18,427 bases of DNA. It comes from an uncultured Parabacteroides sp. GTDB taxonomy: Bacteria > Bacteroidota > Bacteroidia > Bacteroidales > Tannerellaceae. Location: contig UQLN01000074.1 in the NCBI GenBank assembly GCA_900541965.1, positions 1 to 18,427 on the forward strand, written 5' to 3'. The notes beneath the pieces were generated by a model. The model was not told the origin of the DNA, did no database searches, and worked only from the letters and a program-made list of their open reading frames with translations. Each line of letters begins with the position of its first letter. The stretch's first letter is position 1. Made by a program: the position numbers and the translations under genes. This document shows, one piece after another, positions 16,507 to 18,427 of this stretch.

Positions 16507-16523
16507 CTCTAAAAAAGTACAAC

Positions 16524-17459
16524 ATGAAGGAATCTGATTTTTATCGATTAATGTATGAGCAGGAAATATGCAAACGTAAATCGGGTGCGGAAAGCACAGC
16601 CGATTTATACCGCGTAGTACGTAACCGGCTTAAATGTTATTGCCGGGGAAAGCCATTGACACTCCGGGGTGTGACAGCACTACTCGTTTCCGGATTCAGA
16701 AACTCTTTGGAAATGGACAGGCTCTGTACGAATACTGTGAATAGTTATATCAGTAATCTCAGGGCGATGTATAACCGTGCAGTAATGCAAACCGGCTTGA
16801 GGCGGAAGGAAAGCCCGTTTAAAGGTGTGCGGCTCAGGTATGAAGAGACGGCGAAACGTTCCATCCCTTTAGCCGCAGTGGAGCGGATTGCAGAATTGGA
16901 CCTTTCGGGACATCCGCATTTGCAGGTTGCCGCCGATATGGCCTTGTTCAGTTTTATGGCATGCGGCATGCCTTTTGCCGATTTGGTAAGGCTGACTGGG
17001 AAGAACATCAGCAAGAATGGAAAATATGTTATTTACCGTCGTAAAAAAACAAATGCATTCATACAGGTAGAGATGAACCGGGGGATGAAGCAGATTGTGT
17101 CCCGTTACAGGAAAGCCGGTTCAAGCCTGCTTTTTCCGGTACTGCCAAAAGATGCGAAGCATGAAGAATATAAAGCACTTTTATCTTTATACAACCGGCA
17201 TTTGAAAAAGATTGGGAATATACTTGGCATATCCGAACCATTGACTTCGTATGTTTTCCGGCATAGTTGGGCATCGGCGGCATACCGGTGTAATGTTCGC
17301 ATAGGAATTATCAGCCAAGCTTTGGGACATGGCACGGAACAGATGACACGCAATTATCTTTCACTGCTTGACCCGGAAGAAATAGCCTTGGCAAACCACC
17401 GTGTTGTTGGAAAAGTAGAAACATTTGTCAGGGGAAGGAAAGAATACCCTTATTTATGA
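16524..17459 (+). CDS. Tyrosine site-specific recombinase, probable DNA invertase of the adjacent fimbrial switch
   Basis: A 311-residue tyrosine recombinase of the Bacteroidales invertase type. The N-terminal core-binding (SAM-like) domain spans about residues 1-100 (SYISNLRAMYNRAVMQTGL), the catalytic domain 112-300. Visible catalytic residues are R246 in YVFRHSWAS, H269 in ALGHG and the nucleophile Y278 in TRNYLSLLD, with K174 or K175 in YRRKKTNAF as the beta-hairpin lysine. Arg I is not where expected: the segment reads FMACGMPFADLVRL (C147, P150), whereas related Bacteroidales enzymes usually have an arginine at the C147 position. The last three codons and the stop lie inside the left 26-bp inverted repeat, so the gene abuts the segment it presumably inverts. 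Size, and position next to a fimbrial gene, fit phase-variation invertases rather than phage or conjugative-element integrases. Confidence 0.87.
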   Translation: MKESDFYRLMYEQEICKRKSGAESTADLYRVVRNRLKCYCRGKPLTLRGVTALLVSGFRNSLEMDRLCTNTVNSYISNLRAMYNRAVMQTGLRRKESPFKGVRLRYEETAKRSIPLAAVERIAELDLSGHPHLQVAADMALFSFMACGMPFADLVRLTGKNISKNGKYVIYRRKKTNAFIQVEMNRGMKQIVSRYRKAGSSLLFPVLPKDAKHEEYKALLSLYNRHLKKIGNILGISEPLTSYVFRHSWASAAYRCNVRIGIISQALGHGTEQMTRNYLSLLDPEEIALANHRVVGKVETFVRGRKEYPYL

Positions 17460-17473
17460 AATAAGGTGAGGGA
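17448..17473 (+). repeat. Left 26-bp inverted repeat (IRL) of the invertible segment
   Basis: A perfect 26-bp reverse-complement match to 17807-17832. It starts exactly at the CCT codon for P309 of the recombinase and includes its TGA stop. The first 19 bases are themselves a palindrome, CCTTATTT and AAATAAGG around ATG, followed by TGAGGGA. The palindrome could also act as a weak 3' hairpin for the recombinase mRNA; a GTTTTTTG run follows at 17478-17485. Confidence 0.9.
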
Positions 17474-17497
17474 GGAAGTTTTTTGTTGTAATGTAAT

Positions 17498-17514
17498 GCT
17501 TTGCTTTTCAAAGC
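17498..17514 (-). other. Hairpin at the start of the predicted switch transcript
   Basis: GCTTTG (17498-17503) and CAAAGC (17509-17514) form a perfect 6-bp stem with a 5-base loop. It lies just downstream of the minus-strand -7 box, so it would be near the 5' end of that transcript in either orientation and may stabilise the leader. Confidence 0.4.
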
Positions 17515-17525
17515 GTACAATGGTA

Positions 17526-17533
17526 CAAAGATA
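17526..17533 (-). promoter_or_regulatory. -7 box inside the invertible segment, facing away from the fimbrial gene
   Basis: On the minus strand this is TATCTTTG, a full match to TAnnTTTG and identical to the box ahead of the LysM gene. No recognisable TTTG is present 19-21 bases upstream. As given, it would transcribe leftward into the recombinase gene in antisense. After inversion the box would fall at about 17747-17754 on the plus strand, ahead of the fimbrial ATG. Confidence 0.5.
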
Positions 17534-17615
17534 AGTAATAAAAAGTTAATAGTAGATACTATTTAAGTAATATTTCTGAGGCTAAAGGGCTTTAGTTGTT
17601 TTTGTATACTCTTAT

Positions 17616-17647
17616 TTTGACTAAATTAAAGGTTAAACTTATTTTTT
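17616..17647 (+). promoter_or_regulatory. Weak rightward promoter candidate inside the segment
   Basis: TTTG (17616-17619), then 20 bases, then TATTTTTT (17640-17647), which matches TAnnTTTG except for the final base. It would read towards the fimbrial gene in the orientation given. It lies in a T-rich tract, where such matches arise easily. Confidence 0.25.
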
Positions 17648-17806
17648 TGCTGAAAAATAATAAATCTCCTTATTTTGAAATATAGTGATTTTAGAATGTT
17701 GCGTATTTAACACTCTTTTGTAACCTATTCTCTTTACTTATCCTTAAAAAGAATATCTGAAAGCTTTTAAAAATTAAGCAAAAACAGCTTGTTGCAGGGC
17801 TTCAAT

Positions 17807-17832
17807 TCCCTCACCTTATTTCATAAATAAGG
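17807..17832 (-). repeat. Right 26-bp inverted repeat (IRR)
   Basis: A perfect reverse complement of 17448-17473, 93 bases ahead of the fimbrial start codon. At this end the palindrome is longer: bases 17809-17837 form two 13-base arms (CCTCACCTTATTT and AAATAAGGTGAGG) around CAT. The extra symmetry extends five bases outside the repeat. Confidence 0.9.
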
Positions 17833-17925
17833 TGAGGAGAGTGAATGGTTTTTAGACATGAATTTGTTTTTGACGCGGATTAAAGATGAGATTAACAGGG
17901 TAATAACAAATACAAACGATAATAT

Positions 17926-18427
17926 ATGAAGACGAAAACGAAGCTGCAAGGTGTATCCACCTTTTTCAGAATGGTACTGGTTTTTGCTGTAAATCTGTAC
18001 CTGTTTGCTACCTGTACAACAGAATTAGACAAGGCAGACCGTACGCCTATAAGTGAGGTGGATAGTGGAAACCGGCGCGAGGTATTGCTTTCTTTTAAGA
18101 ACAAACTTACCGTAAAAACAACCAAGTCAGAAACCAAAGTGGATGCTTTTATTGCCACCGAAGCAGAGAACGAAATCGCCACACTCGATATCTATGTATT
18201 CGGAGCTAAAACGGAAGGTGATGCTTATACTTTCCGTGAACGCTTCTCCTACCGGCAGGACGGTTCGGCACTTCCGGCAGGTGCAAAGGAACTCAACTTA
18301 ACGCTGGGTACGGACAATGCTACCACTACCGCACTGTTGGAACTGCAAAAAGGGTTATTTGTTCGACTTTATTGTATAGCCAACCAAACGGAACTGATTA
18401 ACCCGGTAGATGGTAATCCGGTAGCCG
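17926..18427 (+). CDS. FimA/Mfa1-like fimbrial lipoprotein, N-terminal part (cut by window end)
   Basis: An open frame from the ATG at 17926 running off the window; 167 residues are visible. A lipoprotein signal ends in LFATC (lipidated C30), followed by TTELDKADRTP. The mature part has the N-terminal strand pattern of Bacteroidales fimbrillins: REVLLSFKNKLTVKTTKS, then NEIATLDIYVFGAK with a Y-x-F-x-E-R-F strand, as in the P_gingi_FimA/Mfa families. Such precursors are exported as lipoproteins, processed by an arginine or lysine protease and polymerised into surface fimbriae by donor-strand exchange. It could be a major subunit, an anchor or a tip protein; the C-terminus needed to decide is missing. 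It lies directly downstream of the invertible segment, which implies ON/OFF phase variation. Confidence 0.72.
   Translation, partial: MKTKTKLQGVSTFFRMVLVFAVNLYLFATCTTELDKADRTPISEVDSGNRREVLLSFKNKLTVKTTKSETKVDAFIATEAENEIATLDIYVFGAKTEGDAYTFRERFSYRQDGSALPAGAKELNLTLGTDNATTTALLELQKGLFVRLYCIANQTELINPVDGNPVA

Larger units (their letters stand above)
17448..17832. other. Putative invertible DNA segment (phase-variation switch) with internal promoter
   Basis: A 385-bp segment bounded by perfect 26-bp inverted repeats, with 333 bp of AT-rich non-coding DNA between them. It sits between a tyrosine recombinase and a FimA-like fimbrial lipoprotein gene, the usual layout of a Bacteroidales invertible promoter. 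No open frame of note is seen inside. It contains a perfect -7 box on the minus strand (17526-17533), a small hairpin (17498-17514) and a weaker plus-strand promoter candidate (17616-17647). Inversion would turn the minus-strand promoter towards the fimbrial gene with a leader of roughly 165 bases. This accounts for the gene-free stretch 17460-17925. Confidence 0.8.

Noticed and set aside
17859..17866. TGAATTTG between the right repeat and the fimbrial ATG as a fixed, non-invertible promoter
   Set aside because: The second base is wrong and there is no TTTG at 19-20 bases upstream. If it proved active the switch model would weaken.

Overview
The window reads as a chromosomal segment of a gut-type Bacteroidales bacterium, most likely Bacteroides or Parabacteroides; the genus is an inference. 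The signs are a periplasmic propeller sensor with an AraC output domain, a LysM/periplasmic-binding fusion protein, a FimA-like lipoprotein beside a Bacteroidales-type tyrosine recombinase, promoters resembling TTTG-N19-TAnnTTTG, and start codons without Shine-Dalgarno sequences. No rRNA, tRNA, CRISPR array or insertion sequence was seen.

Layout. (1) 28-2745, plus: a membrane-anchored regulator, beta-propeller + Y_Y_Y + one TM + AraC DNA-binding domain, without kinase or receiver. (2) 2746-5207, minus: a two-gene operon, a LysM/type-1 periplasmic-binding lipid-envelope protein followed by a PorT-like outer-membrane barrel, joined by an ATGA overlap. (3) 5325-8206, minus: a reactive-chlorine/oxidative defence cluster with clear RclA and RclC orthologues and an AraC-family regulator upstream. 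(4) 8330-12984, plus: housekeeping run with an MltD-like lytic transglycosylase lipoprotein, UvrA, a 72-aa protein of unknown function and a YigZ/IMPACT protein. (5) 13087-15708, plus: two unrelated monovalent cation/proton antiporters, the second NhaA. (6) 15838-16281, plus: a secreted PepSY-like (DUF2874) protein. (7) 16379-18427: a long stem-loop, a tyrosine recombinase, a 385-bp DNA segment bounded by perfect 26-bp inverted repeats, and the start of a FimA/Mfa1-type fimbrial lipoprotein gene cut by the window edge.

The most notable system is region 7. It has the layout of a phase-variable fimbrial switch: a recombinase gene whose last three codons and stop lie inside the left inverted repeat, an invertible segment holding a perfect Bacteroidales -7 box facing away from the fimbrial gene, and a right repeat extended into a 13-bp-arm palindrome just ahead of that gene. 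In the orientation given, the best promoter points leftward (apparently OFF), though a weaker rightward candidate is also present. The class (Bacteroidales invertible promoters) is known; the overlap of recombinase and repeat, the unusual catalytic Arg I region and the leader hairpin are what deserve a closer look.
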